From Cucumis sativus (taxonomy: Eukaryota; Streptophyta; Magnoliopsida; Cucurbitales; Cucurbitaceae), in the NCBI RefSeq assembly GCF_000004075.3, contig NC_026656.2:3782001-3846000 (forward strand): a DNA stretch of 64,000 nt, read 5' to 3'. This document shows, in pieces, positions 34,501 through 47,700 of this stretch. Made by a program: the position numbers and the translations under genes. Every line of letters starts with the position of its first letter. Within the stretch, counting starts at the first letter, position 1. The notes under the pieces are model-generated. The model worked only from the letters and a program-made list of their open reading frames with translations, was not told the origin of the DNA and ran no database searches.

Positions 34501-36414
34501 CCTTATAAGCTGACTGGCCAACCCCAAATAAACCAACCCTCTTAAAGCACAAACCAGAAACTCTAAGAACAATAGCTTGGCCTGACTTTCCAGAGAAATC
34601 TTCCTCTGAAGAAGCTTCAGCCAACAATCCACCCAAGACTGCGTCCAACTTTTTCAAAAGTAAATTCGTGAAGTTGTTGTTGTCATCCTTCACCACATCT
34701 TTCTCTGTGACACCCACAGCAAGCAAGTCTCCATTCCATTCCAAGACATCAGTGTCTTTTGCAGCAAAAGTTATCTTTGAGACATTTTATGAAACAGGTA
34801 ACATACAATATGAGTACTTCTTCATGGCAAAAAAAAAGAAAAAAAATGCAGTCCATTTCCTATTTAAGATAACACTTCACACTTGTTTAGTGTATGCAAA
34901 GAATTTTTAGCTGATTGGAAGTTCTTTTTCATAACATTCAAGTAAAAGTTCTTCTTACTTCGAAGCATTTTACCAAAAGTGATTTAAGAAAAATCATCTA
35001 ACTTGTGGTTCAAGAAGATTTTTATTTTATAAAATGGCCTACTTTTAGCAAGATATATTATTCTTTAAAGAAAAAGAAAAGGAAAAGGGAATGAATGTCA
35101 AGAGTACAATGATTAACAGCAATAATGATGTTCAACTTATAAGATGCAAAATAGTTTTTTTTTTCTCATGCAAAAGAGGCAAATAGACCAAAGAAAACCG
35201 ATTAGAGAGAACACATGTACGAGGCAATATGTAAGAAATATAGTTATTATTTTAAAGGATTTCTATATTTGTTTTGAAATATGCTCAAAATTTGAGTTTT
35301 TATAGATTATAGACACTATCATGGATGAATTTAATATTTCCTAATATTGTAAATATTCTTTTTTTGCTATTGATCAAACAATTTCCCTTTAGAAAAATAT
35401 GTTTTTTTAAAATTTGAGTGAATAAAATAAATTAAAATATTTACAAATATTATTAATAGATGATGATAGATATTAGTATTGTTACTGTCTACCACTAATA
35501 AACTATGAAATTTTATTGTAGTTGTATATATTTTCAACAATTTTATCATTTAAAATAAATTTTCTATAAATTTTATTTTATCGATTATTTATTAACGAAG
35601 AAAAAGAGCTACATGGAGGAAAAAAAAGAAATATATATATATATATATAAATGGAAAAAGTATGAGAGCAAAATTAAGAATTAGAGGTTTTAAAGGCGAA
35701 AATGGAAGAAAAATTGTAAAAAATATCAAATGATAAAATATTTATAACATATAGGAAGATTTTCAGATTTTATCAATAATAGACATTGATAGCTACTGAT
35801 ATGTTTTTATGAATGACTATCATTGACAGAATCCAAAATTTTGTTATAGCTTGTAAATATTTTAATTTATTTTAATATTTTTGAAAATGCCTAAAATAGA
35901 ATGTAAAAATTAAACATAGAAAAAAAAACAAACAAAAGGTGTCGTCCAAAACACAGACGATTTGATTTTGAGGGCAAAATAGACATTATGAAAAGACTCA
36001 ACGACAAATAAGGAAGTTAAAAATTCTGAAGCCGCTTATAATATTGTATAAAGTGCAATATAGTAAAGATATTGATTAAATTGTGTTCATTTTAATGAGT
36101 TAAAGACCACGTGTAGTTTCACTTTTAACTTTTCATTAAAAGAGTACAACTTATCAAGGGAGATAACATTAGTTTGTCAATCATACTTATATATATGTGA
36201 AGATTTTCACTATATATAACAAAAAACTCAACCTTCGTTAAAAGACCAAAGATCAAAACCAACAACAAGAACTTCTAAAAATATCACTGATGAAATGAAA
36301 AGCAAACAAGAGATCAATAAACCCATTAAATTGGTTACATGTCCTACAAACCTTAGGGGCATTGCTTGGACCGGGATTAGTAAGACCAAGAGTTGGAGGA
36401 ATTCTAATAGCCAT
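31571..36414 (-). CDS. LAP: Leucine aminopeptidase (M17), LAP copy 1, without transit peptide
   Basis: A metallo-exopeptidase that removes N-terminal Leu/Met-type residues; family members are hexamers with two metal ions per subunit. Ten exons: 36352-36414, 34360-34774, 33832-34026, 33404-33632, 33154-33280, 32974-33069, 32577-32654, 32423-32483, 31864-32051, 31571-31699; splice sites and phases intact, 526 residues. Metal ligands are K295, D300, D320, D380 and E382; catalytic K307 and R384 (NNTDAEGRL) are present. The first exon encodes only [21 protein letters not shown], with no plastid targeting region, so a cytosolic location is inferred. Next to the catalytic Lys the sequence reads [15 protein letters not shown], unlike [15 protein letters not shown] in copy 3. 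It is the mirror partner of copy 2. Intron 1 carries an extra ~800 nt. Intact coding capacity argues against a pseudogene; expression is unknown. Confidence 0.88.
35200..36050. mobile_element. ~800-nt insertion in intron 1 of LAP copy 1
   Basis: The intron matches copy 2 (inverted) up to about 35200 (AATAGACCAAAGAA) and again from about 36050 (AATATAGTAAAGATATTG). The sequence between is absent from copy 2. It is AT-rich, with an AT microsatellite at 35631-35650 and, at 35700-35870, a member of the family ending TTGTTATAGCTTGTAAATATTTTAA. I infer one or more small transposon insertions, or a deletion in the other arm. Confidence 0.5.
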
Positions 36415-36501
36415 GATCAAAACTCAATTCAAAGAACAAAGCAAATAGAGAGAAAGAAGAAGAAAGTGAATGTGGTGAGTTTTGGTGTAGAGGCCAACAC
36501 T

Positions 36502-36509
36502 TATTTATA
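36502..36509 (-). promoter_or_regulatory. TATA box of LAP copy 1
   Basis: TATAAATA on the minus strand, about 90 nt upstream of the ATG at 36414. The matching position in copy 2 also has a TATAAAT. Confidence 0.55.
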
Positions 36510-38272
36510 ATAACCCATAAACCAAAGAGGAAGAGATCAAATTGCCAAAAATATTATTGAATATCATATATTAATTTTGACAATAATATTTAGTCCACAT
36601 GTTTTGAAAATATCACACATGTTCTTTTAATTCATTCTCCATTCTCCATCTTTTGTTTTCTTGTTATTTTTGGACTCTTCTTTTATATTTGGTGTCTTCT
36701 CTTTTCATACATACTCTTATTTTTCATTTGCAAACTTCATTTATTTTATTTGTTTGGAGAGAAAAACAATGTTACAAAATAAAAATTCAAAAATAGTTGT
36801 TAGAGAGAGTGAGAAATTATGTTTCTTCCCTTCAACTTTTTCACAATAAAGCATATACATAATATTATAAAGGTCGTGACAATTATCACTGAGTTAAACT
36901 TAACTTTGGTGAGATATACTTGTTTTAGCATTTAGTTGTACTACTTTTCTTGCTTACGAATATTTTTTGAATTTAAAACCAAATTTTAAAAAGAATGAAA
37001 TCGAGACTTTCAATGCTAGTTTGTTTTAGTATTTGATATTTGATTTGTCTTTTAAAATATTTTAGAAAAGTTAATAATATATATAATGAACTATCTTCAA
37101 ATATTGTAAGATAAACAAAAATATTTATAAATATATAACAAAATGTCATAGTCTAGACGTCATGGCCTGTCCACGATATATGTCAAGATAAAATGTTATT
37201 TGTATCTATCTTTATTATATAAACACAAACAATAGTCTATTACAAATAAATTACGCTATTTTACTATAATTGTAAATATTTTTATAAGTTTGAGTATTTG
37301 AAATAATTTTTTTCGAAACTAATTGCTTATTAATAGTTTACATTAATACAAGAGAAGTGTAAGGCAATATGTTGTTGATGAACAAAATAAAATAAAATAT
37401 ACCTTTATTCTATCAAGTTTATCTAAATTTCTAAATATATTTTAACAAGTTTTGAAGTTCTCTATTTTAATAAGACTCTTAAACTTAATTTACATAATAT
37501 TTTTCACTTTCTCTTGTTGTTTAATATTCTAATATTGATCACTCAATTTTAATTATAGCAAACCTACATTAGAAAAAAGAAAAAAAAAAGAAAAATACTT
37601 TACTTCTTTTTATCTTATTTTAAAAGCTCAATCTTATCTATACAAATGTTGTTGAAGAAACTTATTTTTATTTAAATTTTTTTCCTTAATGGTTTAAAAT
37701 ATACTTTTTAGCTTTTTTTTTAAAAAAATAAATTATTTTCTAAATTAAAGACTTGATATTGTAATCCAAATATATTAATAATTTATCAATCCAAATATGT
37801 TAATAATTAATAGAGAAATTTAAGAAAAAATAATTAATTAAATAGCAAAATTTTCAAAAGTTATAAAATATAGTAAAATAGGTGAGAAACTTTTGTATAG
37901 TTGATAGATGAATATTTAAAAGATAGTTTATTAAATAGATCAATATTTAAATACATGTACTTTCAATAAATCCTAATTTAATTTTTACAGTTTGTTTTTC
38001 AAATTTTATCGTTAATATAATCTAAAATTTTATTCTTTTAAAAAATATATGGACTAAAATCGAAGCAAAATCTTAAAATATAGATATAAGAAAAGACATT
38101 TTAACCAAAAAGGTACAAATTAAAAGACACGTGCTTAAAATATTATTGAACGATAAGGATGGAAAGTAAAAATGTAAAAGAGAAACATGGACCACCACTA
38201 AATTCATATCAATAATTTTAGAAAATGAAGTTCGTGAAATTTTTTATTTTTTTTTAAAGATAGGTTACTAAT

Positions 38273-38777
38273 TAGAGGTGTTCACAGTTCGGTGTCAAGT
38301 TAAAACCGCACCGAACTGCAAAATGCAAAAAATAACGAAATCGAGTCGCATCGAACTGAACCTCACGTTTGTATCAAATCGAATCAGAACCAAACCACAT
38401 ATGCAGTTCGATTTAAATTTCGGAGAATCTCAGGATACTAAAGCATTGAGTTTGATAAATTTTGCCTTTTTGTTTTAAACTCCAAACAATCTTGAGTCAC
38501 CAAAGGGTACCGAGTTCTATAAAATTTTCTTTTCTATTTTAGATTTCAGTAGATCTCGGGTCAAGATATTTAACCAAGTTTTAGAAACAAAACTTTTATG
38601 AACATTTCTTTAAATTTATTTAAATGACGTGGTTCGATTCGGTTTTAAAATCGGTTTGAAACATTGAACCGAGCCGAACCGCATAAGAAGCGGTTTCAAC
38701 ATAACACAAACCGCACCGAACTGCATGTAATTGGTTTCGGTTCGGTTCGGTTTTCAAATATTTTATGAACACTTCTA
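38273..38777. mobile_element. MITE-like element with CGGTTCGGTT-rich ends
   Basis: It starts TAGAGGTGTTCAC and ends TGAACACTTCTA, a terminal inverted repeat of about 12-13 nt with one mismatch. The subterminal regions are full of inverted CGGTTCGG / CCGAACCG motifs (38285-38410 and 38630-38750). This is a widely seen plant non-autonomous DNA element layout. No transposase is encoded, and no clear target-site duplication was found. Confidence 0.6.
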
Positions 38778-41700
38778 TTGCAAATATAGCAATTAGATTC
38801 AAAATATTAGCAAATATAGTAATTAGATTCTAAATATTAGCATATATAGTAATATTTTTTTAAAAAAATTTAAATATATCTATCATCCATAAACATTGTT
38901 ATATTTGTAATTTTAAAAATTTTGTTATATAATTAATTATTGTTCATAAAATTGGAATCCATTATAAATAAATAAATAAAAGAAGTGTGAAAAAACATAT
39001 GTCGTTTATATTCTTCTTTCATCTTTGCTTGACACGTCGATAAGTCATAGGACAAGTATGAAGGACCACGACTTTGGCCAACTTTATAATCTTTTAAATC
39101 AATAATGGATGAGTGAAGAAAATGATCTATCTATCGTCGAGATTGAACCTCTGATTTTCTTTTGTGAATGAAATAATATTTTAATTAAGAAATACTTGGA
39201 TGGATACTCTTTTTTTTTATTACTATTATTATTTTTTCCTCGTTTTGTTTTTGTCTTCTTCAATGAAACATAAATTACGATATCGACTTGTTTTTCATTA
39301 GAATTAAAAAGAGTACTTTGATTTTTTGTTACTGTTGACATATGTGAATTTAGTGCTTACAATGAATTAGTGCATGTTATGCAAAATAGAGATAGCTTAC
39401 ACCGGCGTAATACACTATATAGTTATCAAACACAATTCAATGCTCAAGTTATTATTTATTTTAGTCAAGAACTATGAGTAGACATTGGATACACTTCAAA
39501 GATATTATTATTACTATATTGTTATGGTTAGTCGTTTATTGAGCAATTACAATGACTTAAATCGAATTGTAATATCATAAAAATGTAGCAGCAATTACGT
39601 ATTGACCGTGCGAGTCTCAATATCCAAAATCTGAAGAATTAATTAGTTATCTTTATGATTAAATTGTCATAGTAACTCTTTTTTACCGACTCTAACGGTT
39701 CTCATTAGATCTAGTTCGATTCCTTGTCCCGTAAGGTTTGTCTTGTGTTGTTCCGACTTATATAATTACTTCTTTTTGACAATTAAGCAAGTTTGGAGTT
39801 AAATTTTAACAAAATGAAGAAGTTTTTAAATTTATTTTTCAAAATTTGATTGAGATCAAATTCAAAATTATTTTTAAAAAGCACTATTGGAACAAAAATC
39901 AAAGAACATTCTTCAATATTTAAATCATTATTGTTTAAATATATGCCTTTTCTTCTCCACTCTTCCTATTTGTTTTATTATATTGTTGGCAACAACCTTG
40001 AAGACAATATTATCATCATCCCTTAGTATGAATTTATTTTATTATTCTCCTTCATATCCAACTATTTAAGATTATTCTTATTAATAAAAACTATTTACAA
40101 AATATAATTATTTTTTTAAGATTCTATCACTAATAATTATTTTTATTAATACTATAAATCTAACCATTAACTTTCTTTATTCTTGAAAAGTTTAATTAAT
40201 TTTTCAACTTTAACTAATATCCAACCTATGGAAGCATCAACTTTTAATTTTTTTAATTAAATTTTGAAATAAAATGTATAATTTTTTTTGTTCAACAATC
40301 ATGTGAAGATCGAATGGCTAATCTTTATTAAAATTGATAATTGATAGACTTTTTACAAACCCAACTTCAAAGATTTGCCAGCTAAAAAAGTGAACCAACG
40401 TTAAAATATCATCTTTATATCTTTTTTTTTTCATCCTAATGCTACACCGCTAGGTTATATGGTTGATTAATATCTTTCAACAATGTGCATTTCGCTAAAA
40501 AAAGATCAATAATTCAATATTATCTTTGTTAAATCATTATAACTCAAAAGTTTAAACGTGTTATTGAAGATACATTTGATATATATTACATGATTCGTTA
40601 GTGAATTTCATCAGTGCTATATAAGAGAGAACTGAGAAAATGAGAGAGAAAAGATAGAAAGATTAAAAGGTATAATTTTTGGAGTTTAAATTGATATAAC
40701 TATTAAAGTTTAATGATGTGAATCGATATTTACACGGAAATTGTAAAGAGTATACAATAAAATGTTATTAAATATTTGTGAATAGTAAATGATAGAAAAC
40801 AAAGAATATGTAATCATACCCAAAGGACCACTTTTTCTTTCATTTTCTTCCCAAAATGACCACATTTTTCTTTTCTTAATTTTCTTTTGTTAGATTGTAA
40901 AGAGGAAAGGACCACCTTTTTATTTCTTGAACTATTATTATTTTTTAAATTACACATAGAAATTTAAATCTCTAATTATTTTATTTTTAAATAATAAGTT
41001 ATTGCTCGTAAATCTTTTAAATATATTATCAACTATCAAAATTGAGGATTGTCATTTTCTTTGTCTATAAAAGTAAGTTATTATATTTTAATTTTGAAAT
41101 TTAAAAATATCCAATAATCTCATTCCCTGTATTTTTCTGGTTGATTGATTTTATTTTAACTTTCAATTTTTTTAGAACTTAAAAAATATCTAATCTCGAC
41201 AGTAACACTTTTTTTTCTAAAAACAAATTAACTATAAAGTAGGTCTAAAATCACGATTATGAAATTATCATACCAAAGTATTGAAACTATTTACAAAATA
41301 TAGCAAAGAAAACTTCCATCAATTTTGTTGTATTTGGTAAATTATTTCAATATTTTTTTGCTATTTTTGAAAGTGCATTTTTATCTATATTTTAGTTTAC
41401 AGGAAGCACTTAATTTTAGCAACAAAAAAAAAAGTAATAACAAAAAAAAAAGTATTAATTAAATAGCTTTTCTAAACTCATAAATTAAAAAAGAGAAATA
41501 TATATAAATATAAAATTAAAGGTTGATATACATATCATCTCATTCAAATTTAACATTTTGTATTTATTATTATATTTGTTTAGCGAAAAATGCTCAAAAT
41601 AAAATATTTACATTTCATATAAAAAATCAAGTATATTAAAAAAAAATGAGTGGTTTTTGTTATAAAAGTATAAATAGTTTGTCAATTTTTTTTTGGTAAA

Positions 41701-41832
41701 AACAAATGGATAATTAAAACTATATGTATTATATATATTATAGGGGCATTTTTTAATATTCTTAAAACTATTGAAGTTTATGTTAAGATGCAAAAACCTA
41801 AAAGATATAATTGAATCCAAATTGAATAGTTA

Positions 41833-42165
41833 AAAGGAAAAAGAAAAACCTATAAAATTATTAATATGTTGCCACGATTGAACTTTAAAGAGCAAAATAT
41901 CATCTTTCAAAGCATCTCTTAATTTTCTCACATGCATTTTTGTTTTTAAAAATTTCATCATATATACTAATATTATTGATGAACAAAGAAACAAATTAGA
42001 AGAAACCTCTTGTTCTTGTGGGGCTAGTTTTCTCAAGTGATGGAATTCAATATCATCAACCCTTCCTCGTTGATAATTTTCCCAGGAAGAGAATGTGTGA
42101 TGACCGTAGTGATTTTCTTCTCGAGTTTCTGTTGAAATGGTTGCATTCGATGTGTCAACTTTACG
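41833..42165 (-). other. Unassigned 111-codon open stretch
   Basis: On the minus strand the frame is open from just after a TAA at 42166-42168 to a TAA at 41830-41832. The first half (from 42158, after an AAAG acceptor-like site) has balanced composition, with TETREENHYGHHTFSSWENY and DDIEFHHLRKLAPQEQEV, unlike the AT-driven peptides around it. The second half becomes AT-rich (FIGFSFSF). There is no ATG in the first 60 codons, so a gene would need an upstream exon, which I did not find. I do not recognise the protein. It may be a captured exon fragment or chance. Confidence 0.25.
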
Positions 42166-42932
42166 TTATTTACATTTTTTTTTGTTTGTTTTAAGATTTG
42201 AAGAAATATCATATTTAAATTCTCTAATAATTCTGAAGATATATCTATTTTCTATCTTTGACGATAAAACGTGTACGTTTAGTTTTGTTATTTGTTAAAA
42301 ACTACAAGCTTAGGATCATGCCATAGCTTTTTAACAATTGTTCTTTTATAAAGAAAACAAATGGTTTGATAAACATAAAGTTGTATTTCGTGTTTTTAAA
42401 TATGGATTTTGGTAATAGATTGACAGTTACGTCGGATTATAATTTAAATTAAAAAAATTAAAAATTTTGTTTGATACTTTATTTATAAACTATAAAATTA
42501 GTACACAATTTGCATACAAATTTTTTGGTTGATTATCCACTACTATTAATTGATTTATGACCAATGTTTTAGTTATAAAATAATTATATAATTACTATTT
42601 TGTAATCTTGTATACTTTATAATAAACTAGGTGATGGAAGTTTGAAATTTTTTAAAAATTGACGCATACTATTTTTCGAAACGTATTTTTAAATATAATT
42701 GTTTTCAAATTTTATAGAATATTTGACAAAATATTTATACTTTTTAGAAAGATCAAGTGTACTAAATATCGTAATACTTTATTCTAATCATACTTTATTT
42801 TTCACTTATTTTGATGTATATCTTGTTAAATATATATATTTAAGATTTTTATATATATTCTGATTGAATATGTTTGTTTTTGCAATTCAAACTATACACT
42901 AGACAAATATTATGTATATTTAGATGTGATAA

Positions 42933-43010
42933 ACCTTCTATATATATATATATTCTATATAAGAGGTATATATACCATGCACATATGACTTGTATATATA
43001 TATATATGAC
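42933..43010. repeat. TA microsatellite cluster
   Basis: Runs of TATATATATATA occur around 42940, 42965 and 42995, separated by short non-repeat sequence. Confidence 0.8.
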
Positions 43011-44684
43011 GTTCATCAACTTTAGACTTTTTAAATTTCCAAATATGACTAATTGACGAATTTAATATAGGTCCAAGGGCTCGACATCCCCTTAACTTTA
43101 TGTTATTTATATATATCATAATAATAATATCAATATGAGTTACTTTAGTGATATAAACGTAGACTCAAATCTTACAATTTTTGAATCATAAACCTCTCAT
43201 TAACAAAATTTTAATTTTGAACAAATTTAAAAAGAAAACCAAGCTTTTAAAAGCCATATTTTTCTAATCTTCAAATTTTGATTTAGCTTTTGAAAATATT
43301 AACAAAGAGTAGATAACAAAATAGAACATTTAAACAGTAAAAAGAGGAATTTTAATTATAAATTTAATTTAAAAAATTATAAAAACTAAACACAAAATTG
43401 ATTTACAAAGAGATCTAAATTAATAAAAGTCACATTCTCAAACTAGAATAACTTTTTTCCTACATCAGATAAAATTTGAATATATACACGAACCCAACTA
43501 GTAATTTTATTATAAATTAAACTTTTTTTTCTAATTAAAAAAACGATCTTTTTATTTCGTTATTTGAAGGTGACATAAATATAGTATTAATTAAGAGAAT
43601 AAAGTAACAAATTCAAATGGGATGAAGTTATAATTTTTCCGTCAAATTTTTTATTTTATAAATTGAACCTTTAAAAAATTAAATTCTCAAACAAAAATTG
43701 AATACTCCAACCTATTAGAGTCCAACTGCTTATATAAATTTAAATTTTTAATTTTTAACATTTTAATATAGATTTTGCCCTTTCTAATTTTTGATTGATA
43801 ATCACACTCAAAATCTCAAAGGGTTAGTAATTGTATATCACTTGAAACCAAATTTTTATAAATGAATTAATTTAGTATCATTCATTAGAATGAAATTTTA
43901 AAACCATTAATTCATCAAATGGATAGGCCAAACTTAATTTGTATATATTAATATGAATATGTTTCACTAATTCTTTATTAATATCGAAATGATTAGTTTT
44001 TAATATTATGGATGGAAAGTATTATATTGTTTATTAATCTACTTTTCCTTTAAAATAATTCACTTAAAACAAATCAAATTTAATAATTAAACTGATATAT
44101 AATATAGTTTGAAATTTTAATCACATTATACAATTTAATTTGATTTTTCATCTATATTTAATTCTTAATGAACTTCTCTTTTGCTTTTACCTACTAGCTC
44201 CTTTTTCTTTTTGTTGTTTTTTATGTGAACTCAAAAAATGATTTGAAATTAATTGTTAAATATGAAATGAATGTATTAGAAAATTTGGTCTAGATGAAAA
44301 AAAATAAAGAAAATTAAAATTGTAATAACTCTACAATTCTAAACTCAATCTTTTTTTTTTTCTTTTAATAGAATAAATAAATACAAATAATCCAAAAAAT
44401 ACAAATTTCTTAACACTATTTATGAAATATCTCTAAAAAATTCCTCACACCCTCACTGCCTTATCCCTATTTTCTCCAAACAAATAAATAACTAAAATTT
44501 GGAAATGAATTGAAGAGTACATAAGAGAACAAAAAATGGATTGTGAAGAAATCAAATTAAGAAATCATGCAATCTTTTCAAAACATGCAATATTTTCAAA
44601 AACATGTGGACTAAAAATAATAATATAATAAAAATTGGGTTGGTTCATCTTTACCAAATTGATATCTTATTCTTTGGTTATGGG

Positions 44685-44692
44685 TATAAATT
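44685..44692 (+). promoter_or_regulatory. TATA box of LAP copy 2
   Basis: TATAAATT about 92 nt upstream of the ATG at 44777, in a context shared with copy 1 (AGTGTTG..CTCTACACC follows). Confidence 0.55.
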
Positions 44693-44776
44693 AGTGTTGT
44701 CTTCTACACCAAAATTCACCAAATCCATTTTCTTCTTCTTTCTCTCCATTTGCTTTGTTCTTTGAATTGAGTTTTC

Positions 44777-47700
44777 ATGGCTATTAGAATTCCTCCAACT
44801 CTTGGTCTTACTCGTCCCGGTCCAAGCAATGCCCCTAAGGTTTGTAGGACACGTACCCAATTTAACGTGTTTATTGATCTTTTATTTGCTTTTCTATCCA
44901 CGTGTGTCATTTTACAAATTCTATAGATAGTTTCAGTTTTTTTTTCCATTTGAACCATTGAACATAAGTACATTGTTGGTTTTGATATCTCTCACATTTT
45001 GACAAATGTTGAGTTTTTTTACAGTGAAGATCTTTACTTAATACATATGTATAAGTAAGACTGACAAACTAATAAAGTTGTGACCGTTGATAAATTGTTC
45101 TTTTAATGAAAAGTTAAAATTGAAACTCCATATGGTCTTGAAATCATTCAAATAAACCTAATGCAATCCATATCTATACTATATTGAATTTAAGTGACTA
45201 AGAGATAAGTTGTTCCTTGGTCTATTTGCCCTTTTTGCATGTAGAGAGAGAGAAAAAAAAGAGAGACTATTTTGCATTTTATAAGTTGAACGTCATTATT
45301 GTTATCAATCATATTGTACTCTTGACATTCATTCCCTTCTCTTTTTCATTCTTTTAGTAGCCATTTAAAATAAAAGTTTACTTGAACCACAAGTTAGATG
45401 ATTTTTCTTAAATCACTTTTGATAAAATACTTCGAAGTAAGAAGAACTTTTACTTGAATAATGTTTTGAAAAAGAACTTCCAAATCAGCTAAAAATTCTT
45501 TGCATACACTAAACAAGTGTGAAGTGTTATCTTAAATAAGAAATGGAATGCATTTTTTTTCTTTTTTTGCCATGAAGAAGTACTCATATTGTATGTTACC
45601 TGTTTCATAAAATGTCTCAAAGATAACTTTTGCTGCAAAAGACACTGATGTCTTGGAATGGAATGGAGACTTGCTTGCTGTGGGTGTCACAGAGAAAGAT
45701 GTGGTGAAGGATGACAACAACAACTTCACGAATTCACTTTTGAAAAAGTTGGACGCAGTCTTGGGTGGATTGTTGGCTGAAGCTTCTTCAGAGGAAGATT
45801 TCTCTGGAAAGTCAGGCCAAGCTATTGTTCTTAGAGTTTCTGGTTTGAGCTTTAAGAGGGTTGGTTTATTTGGGCTTGGCCAGTCAGCTTATAGTGCAGC
45901 AGCCTTTGTTGGTCTAGGTGAGGCCATTGCAGCAGCAGCACAGGCATCTCGAGCAGTTTCACTTGCTGTTGCTCTTGCCTTTTCAGCGGACCTTTCGGAT
46001 GAATCGAAGCCTGACATTGCCTCGTCCATTGCAATTGGTACGTGTTCTATAAACGTTAAACTATTGAACTTTCTTACAATTACCATAGTAATTATAGACA
46101 CACCTTATGATCAATTGTTCCGTTGAGTAGAGTTGATAAGTTTGGAGTTAATAAGTTGGAATTTGGAATTTTGTGTCTGAAGTATAGAGGTAGATGAAGC
46201 TTTTCAATAAAGGTAAAAAGTAGAGATATGGAAAGATGAAGTTACTTAAATTATATGCAAACTTCAATAATGTTTAAGATTGAAGTTGATATGTTTAACA
46301 CTAACTACGGCTCTTCAAGTGTAAACAATTTGTTTGTCTTGTTTCACACTGACTTTTTTCTGTATTATAGGAATTGTCAATGGGATATTTGACGACAATA
46401 GATATAGATCAAACTCCAAAGCAACTGTACTTCAATCTGTGGATGTTCTTGGTCTTGGATCTGGAGCTTCTACGATAAAAAAGCTGAAATATGCACAATA
46501 TGTCAGTTCCGGGATAGTGTTTGTAAGAGAACTTGTAAATTCACCGGCAAATATACTTACACCAGGTTTGCTCCTTTCTATATTTTATTTTGTTTATCTG
46601 TCATTTACTTTCTTGGTAGTGGTCAATGGTATCAACACTTTCAATTAAGTTTTGCATTTTTGCATTTTTACCATTGAACTACTATTGAGTTTCAACTTGA
46701 ATATAGCATTCTTAGCTTGTCACCATACATAGCACTGATTTTAAGAAATTACATCTATATGATTAGGGCAATTGGCAGCAGAGGTTTTAAACATTACCCG
46801 AAACTACAGTGACGTTCTTTCTGCAAGAATTTTCAATGAAGATGAAATCATAGAAATGAAGATGGGATCTTATCTTGGTGTGACTGCTGCAGCCACTGCA
46901 AATCCTCCCAAGTTTATCCACTTATGTTACAAACCCCCCAGTGGATGTGTATCGGCCAAATTGGGTTTAGTTGGTAAAGGAATTACCTTTGACAGGTGAT
47001 TATATACACATCTACCATAACGATATTTGGTCATTTTCATGTTGATATTATGTGAGATGTGGTTTATTCAATTTTCAACACAAATGGCTGAGTAACTATC
47101 TTCTTTCTCCTTTCCAATAGTGGTGGCTACAACCTTAAAACAGGAGCCAACAGCAACATTGAAACAATGAAAAACGACATGGGAGGGGCAGGAGCAATTT
47201 TTGGTGCAGCCAAAGCCATTGCTGAAATTAAACCTCTTGGTGTCGAGGTAAAACATTAGATCTATCATCACTTCTTTCCATGTGATTAACTTCTTAATTA
47301 ATTGGCTAATTAGTTTGTTGTTCCCAAACAGATTCATTTTGTTGTTGCTGCCTGTGAGAACATGATAAGTGCAACTGGCATGAGACCTAGTGATATTGTC
47401 ACAGCTGCAAATGGAAAGACAATTGAGGTACACTCTATATTCTTTGGTTCATATACCCTAAAAAAGGATCAGTGGGCTAACATCTCATTCTGATTTTATC
47501 GTATTAATGTAAAACTTTTTGAATCATAGTAAAGTAAATACTTAAATTAATATCTTCCATTGTGGCTAATTTTCAGGTTAATAACACTGATGCTGAAGGC
47601 AGACTTTGTCTTGCTGATGCTTTGATATACACTTGCAAGCTGGGTGTTGATAAGGTGATCTATATTAAGTTAGTATTTGAAATTTTTGTTGAGCCATTGC

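Larger units (their letters stand above)
31290..36765 (-). repeat. Left arm of the ~5 kb LAP inverted duplication
   Basis: The segment matches 44465-48930 in reverse orientation through exons, introns, 3' flank and promoter. Mirror coordinates sum to 80,397 across exons 2-3 and 80,399 at exon 4, and shift only by indels. Homology fades near 31290 (an ATGGCCTCGTTTGC-like stretch) and near 36765 (TTATTTGTTTGGAGA). The main difference is an extra ~800 nt in intron 1 of this arm. Confidence 0.85.
36766..44464. other. 7.7 kb AT-rich spacer inside the LAP inverted duplication
   Basis: No confident gene. It contains a MITE-like element (38273-38777), an unassigned 111-codon open stretch (41833-42165), TA microsatellites (42933-43010), and pieces resembling the TTTGCTATATTTTGTAAATA inverted-repeat family (37130-37290, 41270-41360). 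Everything else is AT-rich non-coding DNA. The two LAP promoters face each other across it. Confidence 0.55.

Noticed and set aside
36295..36510. Plus-strand 71-codon open frame
   Set aside because: It is the antisense of LAP copy 1 exon 1 and leader; the same shadow appears at 44678-44860 on the minus strand opposite LAP copy 2.
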